Of a stretch of 64,000 bases of DNA, positions 27,427-38,416 are shown in pieces. The position numbers were made by a program, and so were the translations under genes. Source of the DNA: Bacteroidota bacterium. Lineage in GTDB: Bacteria > Bacteroidota > Bacteroidia > AKYH767-A > 2013-40CM-41-45. The stretch is taken from NCBI GenBank assembly GCA_026391945.1, contig JAPLDA010000023.1, positions 39,740 through 103,739 of the forward strand, written 5' to 3'. Numbering within the stretch: the stretch's first letter is position 1; each line of letters opens with the position of its first letter. The notes under the pieces are model-generated. The model ran no database searches. It saw only the letters and a program-made list of their open reading frames with translations, and had not been told where the DNA came from.

Positions 27427-28824
27427 ATGTTCGTACAACAACTGTATACCAACTGCCTGGCCGAAGCCGCTTATTACATTGAATCAAACGGAGAAGCGGC
27501 CATCATTGATCCGATCCGGGAAACCAGCCCTTATCTTGAACTTGCGCGGCAACGCAACACGAAAATCAAATACGTTTTTGAAACGCACTTTCATGCCGAT
27601 TTTATCTCCGGTCACATAGATCTCGCAAAACAAACCGGCGCAGTCATCGTGTTCGGCCCGGGCGCAGAACCCGATTACAAAACACACATTGCCAAAGACG
27701 GAGAAGAATTTAAAATCGGGAACATCACGTTACGCGCCATGCACACACCCGGGCACACTCCTGAATCCACCTGTTATTTGTTGTTTGATGAAAGCTATCA
27801 GCAGCATTGTGTGTTCACCGGTGATACGTTGTTTGTGGGCGATGTAGGCCGGCCTGATTTGCTCGATGGAAAGATGAGCAAAGAAACTCTTGCGGGAATG
27901 ATGTACGACTCGCTTAACAACAAAATAAAAAAGCTGCCGGATGAAGTGTTGGTGTATCCGGCTCACGGTCCCGGTTCGGCCTGCGGAAAAAGCCTCGGCA
28001 AAGAAACGTGGAGCACCATCGGCCACCAGAAAAAAACAAATTACGCTTTGCGTGAAATGAACCGTGAAGAATTTATCAAAGAGGTGTGCGACGGATTGGT
28101 GGCTCCGCCCGCTTATTTTTTCAGTGATGCAAAAATCAACAAGCAGGGCTACGATGCCATTGATGATGTGTTGAAAAAAAATGTCCGCGCACTGAGCGTT
28201 GATGAATTCGCAGAAGAAATGGAGCGGGGGACAAGCGTTCTTGACACGCGCATCAACCATGTTTTTGAAAAAGGATTTGTGAAAGGATCGTTGCACATCG
28301 GCCTTGATGGCATGTATGCCATTTGGGTAGGAACCCTCATCGACATTCACAAACCATTGCTCGTTGTTTGTGAGGTGGGGAAAGAGGAAGAGTCCATTCT
28401 TCGCCTTGCCCGCGTGGGCTACGAGAATGTAAAAGGATTTCTTTCCGGCGGATTTGATGCCTGGAAAAATGCAGGCAAGCCTGTCGACACCGTTGTTTCT
28501 GTTGATGCGGAAATGTTTGCTCAAAAAGTATCTTCCGGGATTTCTGTTTTGGATGTGAGGAATTTTTCGGAGGCTGAAACAGGTCACATCAAAAATGCAA
28601 AAGTGATTCCTCTTGCTGAACTTTCCACGAACATGAAGTCGCTGGATACAAACAAAACGCTGTACGTTCACTGCGCCGGCGGTTACCGGTCGATGATTGC
28701 GGCAAGTATCCTGAAAGCAAAAGGTTTCAAAAACATCGTGAATGTGTTGGGCGGCTGGTCAAAAATAAAAGAGACTTCCGTTCCCGTTGAAACGGGCGCT
28801 CCATCTGATTTAATAGCCGGCTGA
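27427..28824 (+). CDS. MBL-fold hydrolase with C-terminal rhodanese domains (persulfide dioxygenase/ETHE1-like)
   Basis: ETHFHADFISGH, HTPGHTPEST, FTGDTLFVGDVGRPD; rhodanese-like LDVRNFSEAETGHIKNAKVIPLAEL...LYVHCAGGYRSMIAASIL. Confidence 0.93.
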   Translation: MFVQQLYTNCLAEAAYYIESNGEAAIIDPIRETSPYLELARQRNTKIKYVFETHFHADFISGHIDLAKQTGAVIVFGPGAEPDYKTHIAKDGEEFKIGNITLRAMHTPGHTPESTCYLLFDESYQQHCVFTGDTLFVGDVGRPDLLDGKMSKETLAGMMYDSLNNKIKKLPDEVLVYPAHGPGSACGKSLGKETWSTIGHQKKTNYALREMNREEFIKEVCDGLVAPPAYFFSDAKINKQGYDAIDDVLKKNVRALSVDEFAEEMERGTSVLDTRINHVFEKGFVKGSLHIGLDGMYAIWVGTLIDIHKPLLVVCEVGKEEESILRLARVGYENVKGFLSGGFDAWKNAGKPVDTVVSVDAEMFAQKVSSGISVLDVRNFSEAETGHIKNAKVIPLAELSTNMKSLDTNKTLYVHCAGGYRSMIAASILKAKGFKNIVNVLGGWSKIKETSVPVETGAPSDLIAG

Positions 28825-28834
28825 TTTTTCCCGA

Positions 28835-29128
28835 ATGACTTTTACAGAAGCGCTGTCATCCCAACAATTTGTCCTGGCAGATTTTTATGCCTCCTGGTGT
28901 GAGCCCTGCAAATGGGCAGATCTCGTCGTGGAAGAAGTCGTAAAAAAATTTACAGGAAAAATTCTTCTTCATAAAATTGACATTGATGTCAATCCTTCTG
29001 TTGCACGCGACCATCACATCCTGAGTGTACCGACCCTTGTTTTGTTCAACAACGGAACAGAAGTCTGGAGGATGCGTGGTTTCGATACCGCACCGAAGCT
29101 GAAAAAAATCCTGGATGAATTCGTATAA
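28835..29128 (+). CDS. Thioredoxin
   Basis: VLADFYASWCEPCKWADLVVEEV...LSVPTLVLFNNG (WCEPC). Confidence 0.9.
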   Translation: MTFTEALSSQQFVLADFYASWCEPCKWADLVVEEVVKKFTGKILLHKIDIDVNPSVARDHHILSVPTLVLFNNGTEVWRMRGFDTAPKLKKILDEFV

Positions 29129-29130
29129 AA

Positions 29131-29169
29131 TCAAAAAGCCTTTCACGCAAAACGTGAAAGGCTTTTTGA
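29131..29169. terminator. Bidirectional rho-independent terminator
   Basis: TCAAAAAGCCTTTCACG-CAAAA-CGTGAAAGGCTTTTTGA perfect inverted repeat between convergent genes. Confidence 0.9.
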
Positions 29170-29183
29170 TAAGTGGCCTGTTG

Positions 29184-30083
29184 CTATTTCAGCAGGTAAG
29201 AATTCGCCCCGCTCAGGTTGCCGTCGATATAAATTTCAATGAGGTAGGTTCCTGGAGGAAACATTTTGTCTTCCTTCTCTTCATAGCTCATGCAGACATT
29301 TTGTTTTGCTCCCGTGTAATTGATGGTGGTGTTGGCGGCATACATCACCTCTTCACCGCTGGCGGTTTTAAAAGATGCCGATCCCGTACTCTTGTTGCCG
29401 ACCGGTTTGCCGCCCGGTTCGGTGATCTTCAGGTAAATGTTTTTGTCGCCGGTCTTCGCGATTTTATTATCCAGCACATCGAAACACACATCCAGCTTGT
29501 GCGTTCTTTTTGCCATGGCCGTTTCCACAAACTTGCCGCTGTTTTTCCGTTTGTATGATTTTGTTTTTACATACTCCGACTTCAGCATGGAGGCTGTGGT
29601 AACCGTTGCTTCCAGGTTTTTAGAAAGATGCTCAACGGTTCCGGTGAGTTGTTCTTTGTCGGATTGAAGTTGCTTCGTCACCATCAGCAACGAATCGATT
29701 CGTCCGAGGTAATCATCGCGAAGTGTTTGTAAGTCGGCGAGCTGCTGCTGAAGTTTTTTGTTCAGCTCTTCGCTGTTTTTCTCCTTGCGCGTGATGCTGC
29801 GTAACTTTTTCTCTTCTTCATCCACCTTGGCGTTGGCCTCTTTCAAAAGGCTGTCGAGGTTGGCAGAGATTCCCTGGTATTTATTGAGTTCGGAGCGTGT
29901 CTCAACGAGTTCCTTTTCAAAGTTGGTGCGCTCAACATACAGGGTATCCACCTTTTGTTCGTAAGCGGTGACTTCTGTTGTGTGGTTTCTCCATTGATAA
30001 ACATTGAGTATCACCGACAGCAACAACAAAATAATCCAAAGGGTCCCGCCCCCCTTTTTCTGATTCTGATTCTGTGTTTCCAT
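29184..30083 (-). CDS. Membrane-anchored coiled-coil hypothetical protein
   Basis: N-terminal TM (TLWIILLLLSVILNVYQW) followed by long heptad-type coil. Confidence 0.6.
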   Translation of the reverse strand: METQNQNQKKGGGTLWIILLLLSVILNVYQWRNHTTEVTAYEQKVDTLYVERTNFEKELVETRSELNKYQGISANLDSLLKEANAKVDEEEKKLRSITRKEKNSEELNKKLQQQLADLQTLRDDYLGRIDSLLMVTKQLQSDKEQLTGTVEHLSKNLEATVTTASMLKSEYVKTKSYKRKNSGKFVETAMAKRTHKLDVCFDVLDNKIAKTGDKNIYLKITEPGGKPVGNKSTGSASFKTASGEEVMYAANTTINYTGAKQNVCMSYEEKEDKMFPPGTYLIEIYIDGNLSGANSYLLK

Positions 30084-30294
30084 GATTTTTTCTTTTATAG
30101 ATTTTTAGGTTATGAATGGTAAAGATAACGCTAATGGCTGCGGAACATTTTCCGGAAACGAAAAGTTTTGAAACGGTTTTTACACAATTTCTCTCCAGTA
30201 TTTCTACAGAATATAGCCCCGGGTGTTTATATTGTGACAGAATTAACCTTGTGTTTACATTCTTATTTTATCTTTATGCTTTCCAAATAATCCC

Positions 30295-32622
30295 GTGAGT
30301 AAAAAAACAAAGACAAACGAAAGGCCGGCGGAACAATTTCTGCTGGGTGAGGTTTTCAAAATTTTCAACCGCCACCCGAACCAGACATTCAATCATAAAC
30401 AACTCGCCAAACAAATCAAGGCGAACTATCTTTTGTTCATAAAGGAGTTTGTGAATGCCGACGCCACTACGGAAGGGCTCAGCGCCGAACTGAAGAAAGA
30501 ACTTCTGTTTATCCTTCAGCAACTGGTCGACCGCGGCGACCTCCTCGAAGCGGAACGCGGAAAATACAAGCTGAAGCCGAAGCATGCGTACACCGAGGGC
30601 ATCATCGACATCACCTCCGGCGGCGCAGCCTACCTGTTGAGCGAGAACGACGAAGACGACATTTACATCGCTCCACGTAATGTGAAACATGCGCTCAATG
30701 GCGACCGTGTGAAACTCTACCTCTATGCGCGGCATAAAAATCAAAAGCTGGAAGGCGAGGTGGTGGAAGTGCTGGAGCGGGCAAAGACTGAATTCGCCGG
30801 CACGGTTCAGCTCAATGGCAAATTTGCTTTCGTCGTTCCCGACAGCATGAAAATGCTCGTGGATATTTTCATTCCCCAGCACCTCATCAACAACGCTGAA
30901 CATGGGCAAAAAGTAATCGCCGAAATTGTCGACTGGCCGAAGGGAACCAAGAACCCGATCGGGAAAATTACGCGCCTGCTCGGCTGGCCGGGAGAAAACG
31001 ACGTGGAGATGAATGCCATTCTCTCCGAATTCGGTTTCCCTCTTGAGTTTCCGAAGCACGTGGAAGACGAAGCGGAAAAAATTCCTGCTCAGCCTGATGC
31101 TGCGGAAATTAAAAAACGCAAAGACCTCCGGAGCATCACCACGTTCACCATTGACCCGGCGGATGCAAAAGATTTTGATGATGCTCTTTCGATACGGGAA
31201 CTGGAAAACGGGAACTGGGAAATCGGTGTGCACATCGCCGACGTCTCTCATTACGTAAGGCCTTTTTCAAACCTCGACAAAGAAGCATACGACCGCGGTA
31301 CATCCGTATATCTCGTGGACCGCGTGATCCCGATGCTTCCGGAAAAATTATCGAATGGTGTTTGTTCGCTCCGTCCCAACGAAGACAAGTTTTGTTTCTC
31401 CGCCATTTTTGAACTGGACGAGCATGCGCGCGTCCTTAAACAATGGATTGGAAAAACGGTTATTCATTCTGACAAACGGTTTTCTTATGAAGATGCGCAG
31501 GCCATCATCGAAACCGGCAACGGGGAACTTTCCAAAGAAGTGCTGGTGCTGAATGATCTCGCGAAAAAACTTCGCGCCGAAAGATTCCGCAAGGGCGCCA
31601 TCGCATTTGAAAAGCTCGAGGTAAAATTCAGGCTCGATGAAAAAGGAAAACCGCTGGGTGTGTTCCTGAAAGAAAATAAAGACTCAAACAAACTCATCGA
31701 AGAGTTCATGTTGCTTGCCAACCGCTCTGTGGCTGAGTTGATCGGGAAGAAGGATAGAGTCAAGAGCCAGGAGCCAGGAGCCAGGATGAAAAAAGGTGCC
31801 GAAACGGTGAGTGTGGCCAAGCAACCGTTTGTTTACCGCGTACACGATGGCCCGGTGAGCGACCGGCTACAGGGCTTCGCAAAATTTGCCGGCAAGTGGG
31901 GCTACAAGCTGAAAACCGACAACGACAAAGAGGTGGCGCACTCGCTGAATGCGCTGATGAAAAGTTTGCGTGGGAAAAAAGAACAGAACGTACTCGAGCA
32001 GCTTGCCATCCGCACCATGAGCAAGGCCATGTACACTACGGAAAACATCGGGCATTACGGACTAGCTTTCGATTACTACACGCACTTCACCTCGCCGATC
32101 AGGAGGTATCCCGACGTGCTGGTTCACCGGTTGCTCGAGCATTATCTTGCCGGGCAAAACGACGTGGATGCCGAGCTGCTGGAAAAGCAATGCAAGCACA
32201 GCACGCAAATGGAAATCCGTGCCTCTGAAGCGGAGCGCGCTTCGATTAAATACAAACAGGTGGAATTTTTACAGGACAAGCTCGGACAGGTGTACGACGG
32301 CATCATCAGCGGCGTAACGGAGTGGGGTTTGTATGTTGAGATCGTTGAGAACAAATGCGAGGGGCTGATTCGCCTGCGTGATCTTGATGATGACTTTTAT
32401 GAATTCGACGAAACCAATTACTGCATCACCGGCAGCCGCACAAAAAGAAAATACCAGCTGGGCGATGCGGTGCGCATACAGGTGGTACGCACCGACCTGG
32501 TTAAAAAACAGATTGACTTTCGCCTGGAAAATGACGGCGCCGCACCGATCCGAAAGGATGCGGGGAATACTTCTGTGAAACGAAAAGATACGGGTGGGGC
32601 GAGGTGGAGGAAAAGAAAATAG
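30295..32622 (+). CDS. rnr: Ribonuclease R
   Basis: TFTIDPADAKDFDDALSIRELENGNWEIGVHIADVSHYV (RNB domain), HFTSPIRRYPDVLVHRLL, S1 domain; GTG start. Confidence 0.95.
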   Translation: MSKKTKTNERPAEQFLLGEVFKIFNRHPNQTFNHKQLAKQIKANYLLFIKEFVNADATTEGLSAELKKELLFILQQLVDRGDLLEAERGKYKLKPKHAYTEGIIDITSGGAAYLLSENDEDDIYIAPRNVKHALNGDRVKLYLYARHKNQKLEGEVVEVLERAKTEFAGTVQLNGKFAFVVPDSMKMLVDIFIPQHLINNAEHGQKVIAEIVDWPKGTKNPIGKITRLLGWPGENDVEMNAILSEFGFPLEFPKHVEDEAEKIPAQPDAAEIKKRKDLRSITTFTIDPADAKDFDDALSIRELENGNWEIGVHIADVSHYVRPFSNLDKEAYDRGTSVYLVDRVIPMLPEKLSNGVCSLRPNEDKFCFSAIFELDEHARVLKQWIGKTVIHSDKRFSYEDAQAIIETGNGELSKEVLVLNDLAKKLRAERFRKGAIAFEKLEVKFRLDEKGKPLGVFLKENKDSNKLIEEFMLLANRSVAELIGKKDRVKSQEPGARMKKGAETVSVAKQPFVYRVHDGPVSDRLQGFAKFAGKWGYKLKTDNDKEVAHSLNALMKSLRGKKEQNVLEQLAIRTMSKAMYTTENIGHYGLAFDYYTHFTSPIRRYPDVLVHRLLEHYLAGQNDVDAELLEKQCKHSTQMEIRASEAERASIKYKQVEFLQDKLGQVYDGIISGVTEWGLYVEIVENKCEGLIRLRDLDDDFYEFDETNYCITGSRTKRKYQLGDAVRIQVVRTDLVKKQIDFRLENDGAAPIRKDAGNTSVKRKDTGGARWRKRK
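31757..31784 (+). repeat. Heptanucleotide tandem repeat inside rnr (GAGTCAA-GAGCCAG-GAGCCAG-GAGCCAG)
   Basis: Read directly from the sequence; encodes the linker DRVKSQEPGARM. Confidence 0.85.
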
Positions 32623-32684
32623 TCTCCTGTTATTCTTCATCAATCCCTATTGCCAACCAAACAATGATTCAAAAAATTATAACC

Positions 32685-33302
32685 ATGAAAAAACCATTCA
32701 CACACACACTTCTTTTTCTCCTGCCGGTTCTAATGCTTTCTCTCCCTGCGGCAAATGCCCAGGATAAACCAAAAGGAAAAGAATGGGCTGTTCCTGAAAA
32801 AGAGGCCGCAAAGAAAAGTGAAATAAAATTTGATGCCAATGCTGTCGCGGCAGGAAAAGATCTCTGGGCTCAAAACTGTAAATCCTGCCATGGTACCAAA
32901 GGCTTGGGCGATGGATCCAAGGCGGCAAAAATTGATATCTCCTGCGGCGACTTTTCTTCCAAAGAAACACAGGACATAAGTGACGGTTCTCTTTTCTGGA
33001 AAATAACCGACGGAAGAAAACCGATGCCATCGTTCAGCAGTAAGTTAACCGATGCCGAACGCTGGCAGTTGGTTGCTTATATCCGAACACTTAAGAAAGC
33101 GGGTAGCACTTCTGCGACGACAAACAAAAACACAAAAGATAACAGCACGCCTGAAAAAAACAATACGGCCGCTAAGAAAGACACCACAGCAACCGGCCCT
33201 GAATACCTCGAATTGAAAAATGAAATTGATCTTCTCCGGAAGGACATGAAAGCATTAAACAGCAAAGTGGATTCGTTAAAAGAAGAATGGCAGAAAAAAT
33301 AA
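32685..33302 (+). CDS. c-type cytochrome (periplasmic)
   Basis: Signal peptide and AAGKDLWAQNCKSCHGTKGLGDG (CxxCH), downstream KPMPSFSSKLTD. Confidence 0.88.
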   Translation: MKKPFTHTLLFLLPVLMLSLPAANAQDKPKGKEWAVPEKEAAKKSEIKFDANAVAAGKDLWAQNCKSCHGTKGLGDGSKAAKIDISCGDFSSKETQDISDGSLFWKITDGRKPMPSFSSKLTDAERWQLVAYIRTLKKAGSTSATTNKNTKDNSTPEKNNTAAKKDTTATGPEYLELKNEIDLLRKDMKALNSKVDSLKEEWQKK

Positions 33303-33366
33303 TTCGGTGATGGGTTCGGTGTCCGGCGGCCTTGAAAAAAAATCCTCTTAAAATTCCTGCAACAAA

Positions 33367-33774
33367 ATGAAAACACCCGCCCTCCCGTTTCTCTTCCTGC
33401 TCATCCTTGCTTCCTGCGGAATGGGGAAGATCGATGCCGGCAAAGCAAAAATTCTTGTCGGGGGTTTGCTCCACGATGTGAAGACTGAAAACTATGCTGC
33501 GCTTGACAACTATTATTCTTCCTCGTTCAACGCCAGCGAACCGCTGGATAAAAAAGAAGAAAAATTCCGACAACTGAAATCGGCGATGGGCGCCATGATT
33601 TCCTACGAACCGATGAGTTCAAAAGAAAGTTACGATTCCGACAAGGGAATCAACCAGCTTGAACTGAAATACAAAGTAAAATACGTACGCGTAACCGTAC
33701 AGGAAACTTTTTTGGTCATCAACGACGAGGGTGAATCGAAAATTATTTTTCAGAATATTGAGAATCTGAAATGA
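33367..33774 (+). CDS. Small lipoprotein, hypothetical
   Basis: Lipobox-like LLILASCG; no family recognised. Confidence 0.6.
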   Translation: MKTPALPFLFLLILASCGMGKIDAGKAKILVGGLLHDVKTENYAALDNYYSSSFNASEPLDKKEEKFRQLKSAMGAMISYEPMSSKESYDSDKGINQLELKYKVKYVRVTVQETFLVINDEGESKIIFQNIENLK

Positions 33775-33802
33775 CGACAACGGCTCTGTAAAAAATAGCC
33801 GG

Positions 33803-34705
33803 TTAAAAATATTCTATTGTTCTTTGAATAATATAGGATGGCTTGTCGTTTTCGAATTCGATTTCCCGAATCCAGTTTTCATTTTTATCATACACATATT
33901 CCATCACCAGCATTTTGGATGCCTTTCCGTTTTTCTTACACACACTTATTTCCGAATAATTTCCATGGGTATCGTACCTATAAACATAGTTGATCCGAAA
34001 CGTTGCGCTGTCTTCGTACCAGGTTTCCCCGATGCGCTTTCCGTCCCCGTTTACTTTATAACCGACCCTGTAATTTTGTTTTCCGTTTGATTCGTATTCG
34101 CTTTTTTCAATTAACTTTTCGTTGTCATCGTAACCGAAGGTGGTTTTCATATAAAAAATTCCATCTGCTTTGAATGCGTTTGTTTCGATGATGCTTCCTT
34201 TGTCATTGCATTTATAGGTTATTTTTTCGTTGAGGTTGTCGTCCCCTTTCAACAGATCCCTTTCGGTTATATATCCTTTGTCATCGTATTGATAAACGAA
34301 TTTTTCTTTAGAGGCCATGGCTCCGTCAGGGAAGAAGGTGGTTTTGTCGACGCGTTCTAATTGCGGGTCGTAGACATAAATAAACTTTTGGAGCAACGCC
34401 CCCGATGGGTTGGTCAGATCTTCTTCGACCAGGTATCCCTTGTCATTAAAAAGACAATGTGTTTCCTTTTTCCAGGTATCCTTTTCTTTGTTTCCCTGTT
34501 TGATCCGATCAATTTTACCGGTGGTTTGATACATGGTTTGGTGCAGCGACTTCACGTTGCCCTTCAGTTCAAAATAATACCAGTCGTTGTGTGGTGTGGC
34601 CTGGGCGCAAACCAATTGGTTCATGATAAAAAAAAACAATACGCCAATTGCCGGTTTGCTCACTGTCCAAAAATTATTTTTACATCTGTGCCATTCCGAT
34701 TTCAA
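33803..34705 (-). CDS. Exported protein with YD/Rhs-like degenerate repeats (related to 3689-4486)
   Basis: WYYFELKGNVKSLHQTMY and repeated YDxxGxxxE units. Confidence 0.6.
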   Translation of the reverse strand: MKSEWHRCKNNFWTVSKPAIGVLFFFIMNQLVCAQATPHNDWYYFELKGNVKSLHQTMYQTTGKIDRIKQGNKEKDTWKKETHCLFNDKGYLVEEDLTNPSGALLQKFIYVYDPQLERVDKTTFFPDGAMASKEKFVYQYDDKGYITERDLLKGDDNLNEKITYKCNDKGSIIETNAFKADGIFYMKTTFGYDDNEKLIEKSEYESNGKQNYRVGYKVNGDGKRIGETWYEDSATFRINYVYRYDTHGNYSEISVCKKNGKASKMLVMEYVYDKNENWIREIEFENDKPSYIIQRTIEYF

Positions 34706-34786
34706 ACAAAGCGTGCCAGTTGAACTTCTGCGGTCTCCGGTACGATTCGTTCCGGGTATCTTGTTCCGAATGAACGTACAACCTGG

Positions 34787-34860
34787 TGTCCTCGGAGGGA
34801 GTCGAACCCACGGCCCACTGATTAAGAGTCAGTTGCTCTACCAACTGAGCTACGAAGACA
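34787..34860 (-). tRNA. tRNA-Lys (CTT)
   Basis: Reverse complement TGTCTTCGTAGCTCAGTTGGTAGAGCAACTGACTCTTAATCAGTGGGCCGTGGGTTCGACTCCCTCCGAGGACA folds as a cloverleaf with CTT anticodon and GGTTCGA T-loop. Confidence 0.96.
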
Positions 34861-34907
34861 TTTTTTAAGGGGAAACAAATGTACTTGTTGTTCGGAAAAA
34901 CAAAAAA

Positions 34908-36488
34908 TTAATTTGAAGGCTTCTGTTTGTCTTCCGGAAGTTTCACCCCGTCAATTTTTATCTCAACACCATTTTGATATTGGGACTCGATGATCACCTG
35001 CCCGTTTTCGTCGTATCGTTTCCATGTTCCATCTGGCAATCCAAGCCGGTACATTCTTTCTTCGCTTATTTTTCCTGAGCCATAATAGTATTTGTGAAGC
35101 CCGGTCTCCTGACCGTCGAGGAACTCCCCCTCAAAAGCAAGTTTGCCGTTGTCGAAATACTGTTTCCATATTCCATCTTCTTTTCCGTCTACAAATTTTC
35201 CTTCGGCAATGTATTCGCCGACGCGGTATTTCCATTCGCCATCCTGTTTCCCTTCCACATAATTTCCTTCGGCCATCACACTTGCGGTGTCGCTGTATTC
35301 TTTCATGTAGCCGTTTTCTTTACCCATGGCGTACGTTTCTTCGCGCCGGAGTTGCCCGGTTGGGTAATACCATTTCCACGGACCATTGGGTTTTCCTTTG
35401 GTGTAATTCCCGGTTTGCTCCAGTGAATCATTTTCAAAAGAAAACTTCCAGGTTCCCTCTCGTCTTCCATCCACATACATTCCGATGGATCTCAAGTGGC
35501 CGGTTTCATAATACTCTTTCCACTCGCCCTGCTCTCTTCCCTGGTCGTCGAGTTTTCCTTCGCGTACAACCTGGCCAGAATGATACACCTTCGTTCCTTC
35601 GAGGTTGCCTTTCGCATCATACTCCCGGAACACACCTTCCGGAACGCCCTTTTTATACGTGCCTACTATTTTGGTTCCGCCGTCAGGATAGTAATCGCGC
35701 TTCACCTCAAATTTTTCCTGTGCAACATCTTCCTGTATGATCAATTCGCCGTTGTGGTATTCTTCTCTTTTGATAACGCGGCCATCTTCGGCGTACTCTT
35801 TAAACATTCCTTCTTTTTTATCGTCTTTGTAAGCGCCATCTGATTTTAACTGGTCGCTGTCATAAAAAACTTTATACACGCCTTGCTTCAGTTGGTTTTT
35901 ATCTTTCCGGTTTATCTTTTCTTCTTTTTGAAAATATCCGTTTTTATAATGTGTCACCTTGATGAGCGTTCCGTCCGATAAATATTCTCTCGACATTCCG
36001 TTTTCAACGCCGCCGGAATATTTTATCGTCTTTGCAATGGAGCCGTTGTCGTTGTAAAATTTAGAAACACCGTTTCTCACTCCCATGGAATCGGTTTCTT
36101 CGGATTGAATGGTACCATCCGGATAAAATGTTTTTTGTAACCCGTTTCTTACGCCGTCTTTGTAATTGTAAAGCGCGGTGACCACTCCTGAGTCGCTGTA
36201 AAACTTCCATAAACTATCGAGTTTGAAGTTGGACCGGTTTCCCTCTGATTTTAATTTTCCATTCTCGAAATAACTTTTCCAGTAACCATCCGGTTTTCCG
36301 TTGAGGATGGTTCCTTCGCTCGAAATATTTCCGTCCGGGTAATAAAATTTGGTGTATCCGTCGGCAATAATTTCCTGGTTCTGTGCATGCGATGGATTTG
36401 AAAATTGAAAATTGAAAATCAGGAGCAGGCAAATGATCCTGCCCATTCTAAATTTAAAATTTTTAATTCTTAATCTACTAAAGTCCAT
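34908..36488 (-). CDS. MORN/YwqK-like repeat protein
   Basis: About 20 units of YxxGxxxxxGxWKxYxxxGxL type; N-terminal hydrophobic signal. Confidence 0.85.
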   Translation of the reverse strand: MDFSRLRIKNFKFRMGRIICLLLIFNFQFSNPSHAQNQEIIADGYTKFYYPDGNISSEGTILNGKPDGYWKSYFENGKLKSEGNRSNFKLDSLWKFYSDSGVVTALYNYKDGVRNGLQKTFYPDGTIQSEETDSMGVRNGVSKFYNDNGSIAKTIKYSGGVENGMSREYLSDGTLIKVTHYKNGYFQKEEKINRKDKNQLKQGVYKVFYDSDQLKSDGAYKDDKKEGMFKEYAEDGRVIKREEYHNGELIIQEDVAQEKFEVKRDYYPDGGTKIVGTYKKGVPEGVFREYDAKGNLEGTKVYHSGQVVREGKLDDQGREQGEWKEYYETGHLRSIGMYVDGRREGTWKFSFENDSLEQTGNYTKGKPNGPWKWYYPTGQLRREETYAMGKENGYMKEYSDTASVMAEGNYVEGKQDGEWKYRVGEYIAEGKFVDGKEDGIWKQYFDNGKLAFEGEFLDGQETGLHKYYYGSGKISEERMYRLGLPDGTWKRYDENGQVIIESQYQNGVEIKIDGVKLPEDKQKPSN

Positions 36489-37479
36489 GTTGTGCGGAGA
36501 TTTCCAGCATCCTTTTAATCGGCTTCAATGCCTTTATCCGAAGGTCTTCCGGTAGGTTGATTTCCGGTAGTTCGTATTTCAAACAAAGATAAAGTTTTTC
36601 CAGCGTGTTCAGTTTCATGTGCGGGCAATCGTTGCAGGCGCAGGAATTATTCGGCGGCGCCGGGATAAATGTTTTTCCCGGGGATTCTTTTGCCATCTGG
36701 TGGATGATGCCTGTTTCGGTTGCCACAATGAATTCGTTCGCTGAATTGCTTGCTGAATAGTTCAACAAACCTGTCGTGGAGCCGATGTAATCAGCTAATT
36801 CAAGAACGGCTGGCTCGCATTCGGGATGAGCGATGAATTTTGCCTGCGGATGTTTTTGTTTCAGCTTACTTATTTTTTCAAGAGAAAAAATTTCATGCAC
36901 CATGCAGGTTCCGTTCCATAAAACCATGTCCCTGCCGGTCTTGCTGATGATGTAACGACCAAGGTTTCTGTCGGGTGCAAAAATTATTTTTTTCTCCTTC
37001 GGTACACTGTTCACAATGGCGACGGCATTGGAAGAAGTGCAGATGATGTCGCTCAAAGCTTTTGTTTCCGCGCTGCAGTTGATGTAGGAGATCACCACGT
37101 GATCGGGATGCTGATCAATGAACTTTTTAAATTCACCGGCCGGACAGGAATCGGCCAGCGAGCATCCCGCTCTCAGATCCGGAAGGATTACTTTTTTTCC
37201 GGGGTTCAGAATTTTTGCCGTCTCGCACATGAAATGCACGCCGGCAAATACGATGATGTCAGCTTTTGTTTTTTCAGCCTGCTGTGCCAGTCCAAGGCTG
37301 TCGCCGATGTAATCTGCGATATCCTGGACATCAGGTTCCTGGTAATAATGCGCAAGAAGGACGGCATTTTTTTCTTTTTTTAGTCTTGCAATCTCGGCAA
37401 ATAAATCGAGCGAAGGATCAACTTCAAAATTTAAATAGCCGTTTTCTAAAATTATTTTTTGCTGTTCAGCAACACCCAT
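36478..37479 (-). CDS. nadA: Quinolinate synthase A
   Basis: [70 protein letters not shown]. Confidence 0.96.
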   Translation of the reverse strand: MGVAEQQKIILENGYLNFEVDPSLDLFAEIARLKKEKNAVLLAHYYQEPDVQDIADYIGDSLGLAQQAEKTKADIIVFAGVHFMCETAKILNPGKKVILPDLRAGCSLADSCPAGEFKKFIDQHPDHVVISYINCSAETKALSDIICTSSNAVAIVNSVPKEKKIIFAPDRNLGRYIISKTGRDMVLWNGTCMVHEIFSLEKISKLKQKHPQAKFIAHPECEPAVLELADYIGSTTGLLNYSASNSANEFIVATETGIIHQMAKESPGKTFIPAPPNNSCACNDCPHMKLNTLEKLYLCLKYELPEINLPEDLRIKALKPIKRMLEISAQHGL

Positions 37480-37974
37480 ATTAATAGTATATTATATTTA
37501 ATATAAAATTTATTACTACTACTATCCTGTTCATTCAGTTGGTAACTAATTTCCTTTTCCCTTGACATTGCAGATACACACAAAATAAATCCTGTTATGA
37601 ACAAGTTCTTATACTTTAATTAACTGACAGATAAACCGATCAGCGATTCATGAACACCTGTTGAAAAAGTACCCGGTTTGAAAATAGTTTATCCAGGCCT
37701 GTTGATGAACCCACCACATTTCGTGTACATCTTTTATATGCCGGTCATATCTTTTTCTTGTTTTGATCATTTGCTGTTTGCATGAAGATAAGTAATGAAC
37801 AATGCGCAGGTTTTTTATGAATTCTTTGTAACCGAATTTTTTTTCATGCACAAAGTTAGTGTTAATAATCTCTTTACAGAGAGTGTTATTTTCCAGTGAG
37901 TTGATCGGTTAAAAATAGGGGCTGTTGAAAACAAATTAAGTACCTTTGTTTCATTGATAAAAACTGTTGATAAC

Positions 37975-38415
37975 ATGCCGAAACCAAGAATAGCCGTGGG
38001 CTGCGACCATGCGGGCTTCGAATACAAGGAGCAGATAAAGAAAATGCTTTCGGGAAGCGGTTACGAAGTGAAAGATTTCGGAACACACTCGCTTGAGTCT
38101 GTTGATTATCCCGATTTTGTTCACCCGGTTGCGGAATCCATCGAACGAAATGAAAACGATTTTGGTGTGTTGGTGTGCGGCAGCGCTAACGGCGTTGCCA
38201 TCACCGCCAACAAACATCAGAAAATACGCGCGGCGATTGCCTGGCGAAACGATGTGGCGGCATTGTCGCGTTCTCACAATGATGCGAACATCATTTGCCT
38301 TCCCTCGCGTTTTATATCCGAAGAAGAAGCCACGCTGTTTGTGAATACGTTTCTTACAACAGCCTTTGAAGGCGGCCGACATGCGAACCGCGTGAACAAA
38401 ATACAACTTCATTGA
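37975..38415 (+). CDS. rpiB: Ribose-5-phosphate isomerase B
   Basis: RIAVGCDHAGFEYKEQIK...YPDFVHPVAE...GVLVCGSANGVAITANKH. Confidence 0.95.
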   Translation: MPKPRIAVGCDHAGFEYKEQIKKMLSGSGYEVKDFGTHSLESVDYPDFVHPVAESIERNENDFGVLVCGSANGVAITANKHQKIRAAIAWRNDVAALSRSHNDANIICLPSRFISEEEATLFVNTFLTTAFEGGRHANRVNKIQLH

Positions 38416-38416
38416 A

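Noticed and set aside
34908-36488. Regular repeats as a possible CRISPR-like array
   Set aside because: Repeats are protein-level MORN/YwqK units with diverged DNA; no conserved direct repeat with spacers and no cas genes in the window.
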